DNA from: Candidatus Dadabacteria bacterium
GTDB taxonomy: Bacteria > Desulfobacterota_D > UBA1144 > Nemesobacterales > UBA2774
Reading direction: 5' to 3'
Length of the DNA stretch: 5,808 nucleotides
NCBI GenBank assembly: GCA_004356555.1
Contig: SMWY01000088.1
Location: 1 to 5,808, forward strand
Positions 5,238 to 5,808 of the stretch are shown here, in pieces. The translations under genes and the position numbers were made by a program. The number at the start of each line of letters is the position of its first letter. The first letter of the stretch is position 1. The notes under the pieces were generated by a model that saw nothing but the letters and a program-made list of their open reading frames with translations, searched no databases and was not told the DNA's origin.

Positions 5238-5297
5238 TTTAATAGACTGCAAACTATCTTCACTCATATATTGTATAGTGATGTTAGCCCTTAATGG

Positions 5298-5326
5298 TTG
5301 ATTGGGATTGAAGCATATTCTATATT
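5298..5326 (+). promoter_or_regulatory. Candidate sigma-70 promoter of the UbiD-family gene
   Basis: TTGATT (5298-5303) and TATATT (5321-5326, five of six consensus positions) are 17 nt apart. The predicted start near 5333 gives a leader of about 60 nt before the GTG at 5393. This suggests the UbiD gene can be transcribed separately from the LOG gene 155 bp upstream. A second perfect TTGACA at 5360-5365 has no -10 before the coding region. Confidence 0.42.
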
Positions 5327-5392
5327 GGTCTTTGAGGGCAGGTTAGAATATAAAAGTCTTTGACACACGTTTAATTATCGGAGGAAAATCCC

Positions 5393-5808
5393 GTGAAACA
5401 ATTAAAAGATTTGCGTAAGTATATAAGCGTTCTTGATAGCATGGGCGAGCTTCAGGAAATTGACGTTGAAGTGGACTGGAACCTTGAAATCGGCGCTATA
5501 ATAAGACGGGCTTATGACCTTAGAGCCCCGGCCCCTCTGTTTAACAACATTAAAGATATAGAAGAAGGATTTAGAGTTTTAGGAGGTTCAGCAGGATTGA
5601 GCGCGCAAAATGGGCTCAGGCTAGCGCGTATTGCAATTTCACTTGGATTTTCTCCTGATACAGGGGCAAAGGAGATAGTAAACACGATCTCTGACGCTAT
5701 TTTAAAAGAAGGAATACCGCCAAGCGTAGTAGATAGCGGAGCGTGTCATGAAAATATTTTGACGGGAGACGAAATTGACTTGATGCGTTTTCCGGTTCCC
5801 TTCATTCA
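5393..5808 (+). CDS. UbiD-family decarboxylase, N-terminal part (cut by window edge)
   Basis: The frame is open from a GTG at 5393 to the window end (138 full codons), with GGAGG 8 nt upstream. The start MKQLKDLRKYISVLDSMGEL, then EIDVEVDWNLEIGAIIRRA, APAPLFNNIKDIEEGFRVLGG and the block VVDSGACHENILTGDEIDLMRFPVPFIH follow the N-terminal domain of UbiD-type prenylated-FMN (de)carboxylases. The CHEN...G(D/E)..DL..FP.P..H segment is characteristic of the branch acting on aromatic or alpha,beta-unsaturated acids. The Mn and prFMN-binding residues and the active-site Glu lie further on, outside the window. UbiD enzymes need prenyl-FMN made by UbiX; no ubiX is in view. A role in ubiquinone synthesis versus aromatic acid degradation cannot be decided from this fragment. 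About 138 of a usual 450-500 residues are present. Confidence 0.88.
   Translation, partial: MKQLKDLRKYISVLDSMGELQEIDVEVDWNLEIGAIIRRAYDLRAPAPLFNNIKDIEEGFRVLGGSAGLSAQNGLRLARIAISLGFSPDTGAKEIVNTISDAILKEGIPPSVVDSGACHENILTGDEIDLMRFPVPFI

Noticed and set aside
5238..5297. CACT...AGTG imperfect hairpin after the LOG gene as a terminator
   Set aside because: The stem is interrupted and no T-run follows.
1..5808. CRISPR array, tRNA, transposase, attachment site, toxin-antitoxin or retron-like element
   Set aside because: I looked for regular repeats, tRNA-like cloverleaves, terminal inverted repeats and small paired genes on both strands and saw none.

Overview
The window is a compact bacterial chromosome segment with eight protein-coding genes (one cut by the right edge). 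It has no tRNA, rRNA, CRISPR array, insertion sequence or phage gene. Shine-Dalgarno sites are mostly clear (GGGAGGG, AAGGAGG, AGGAGG, GGAGG), GTG starts occur, and base composition is moderately AT-rich with very AT-rich intergenic regions. One exported protein carries an ordinary Sec signal peptide. The gene content (catabolic hydroxylase/dehydratase-like flavoprotein, CoA thioesterase, haloacid dehalogenase, UbiD decarboxylase) fits an environmental, low-to-mid GC, probably Gram-negative heterotroph of the deltaproteobacterial or related uncultured kind. No taxonomic marker is present, so this is only an impression.

Layout, left to right. A strong intrinsic terminator (72-110) closes an unidentified gene to the left of the window. 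After an AT-rich leader comes a small muconolactone-isomerase-like dimeric alpha/beta-barrel protein (307-630, +). A second terminator lies far downstream of it (797-821). On the minus strand, a 476-residue HpaB/4-hydroxybutyryl-CoA-dehydratase family flavoprotein (1103-2533) is followed 8 nt later by a 62-residue cysteine-rich protein (906-1094). Diverging from these across a 121-bp intergenic region are a FlK-like (fluoroacetyl-CoA thioesterase family) hotdog thioesterase (2655-3080, +) and, 15 nt later, a type II haloacid-dehalogenase-like HAD hydrolase (3096-3815, +). A convergent, AT-rich gene for a secreted FxLYD-domain protein follows (3908-4303, -). Diverging from it is a LOG-family nucleotide phosphoribohydrolase (4473-5237, +). 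The last gene is the N-terminal part of a UbiD-family decarboxylase (5393 to the right edge, +).

The most interesting part is the divergent block 906-3815. It pairs a FlK-type thioesterase, which keeps the Thr/Glu/His catalytic triad but has Met in place of both lid phenylalanines, with a haloacid-dehalogenase-like enzyme. Across a possible shared operator stands an HpaB/AbfD-type flavoprotein that has lost most iron-sulfur ligands and catalytic residues of the true dehydratase. My inference is a catabolic or detoxification unit for a toxic short-chain or halogenated acyl compound or an aromatic acid. No single gene here proves a substrate.
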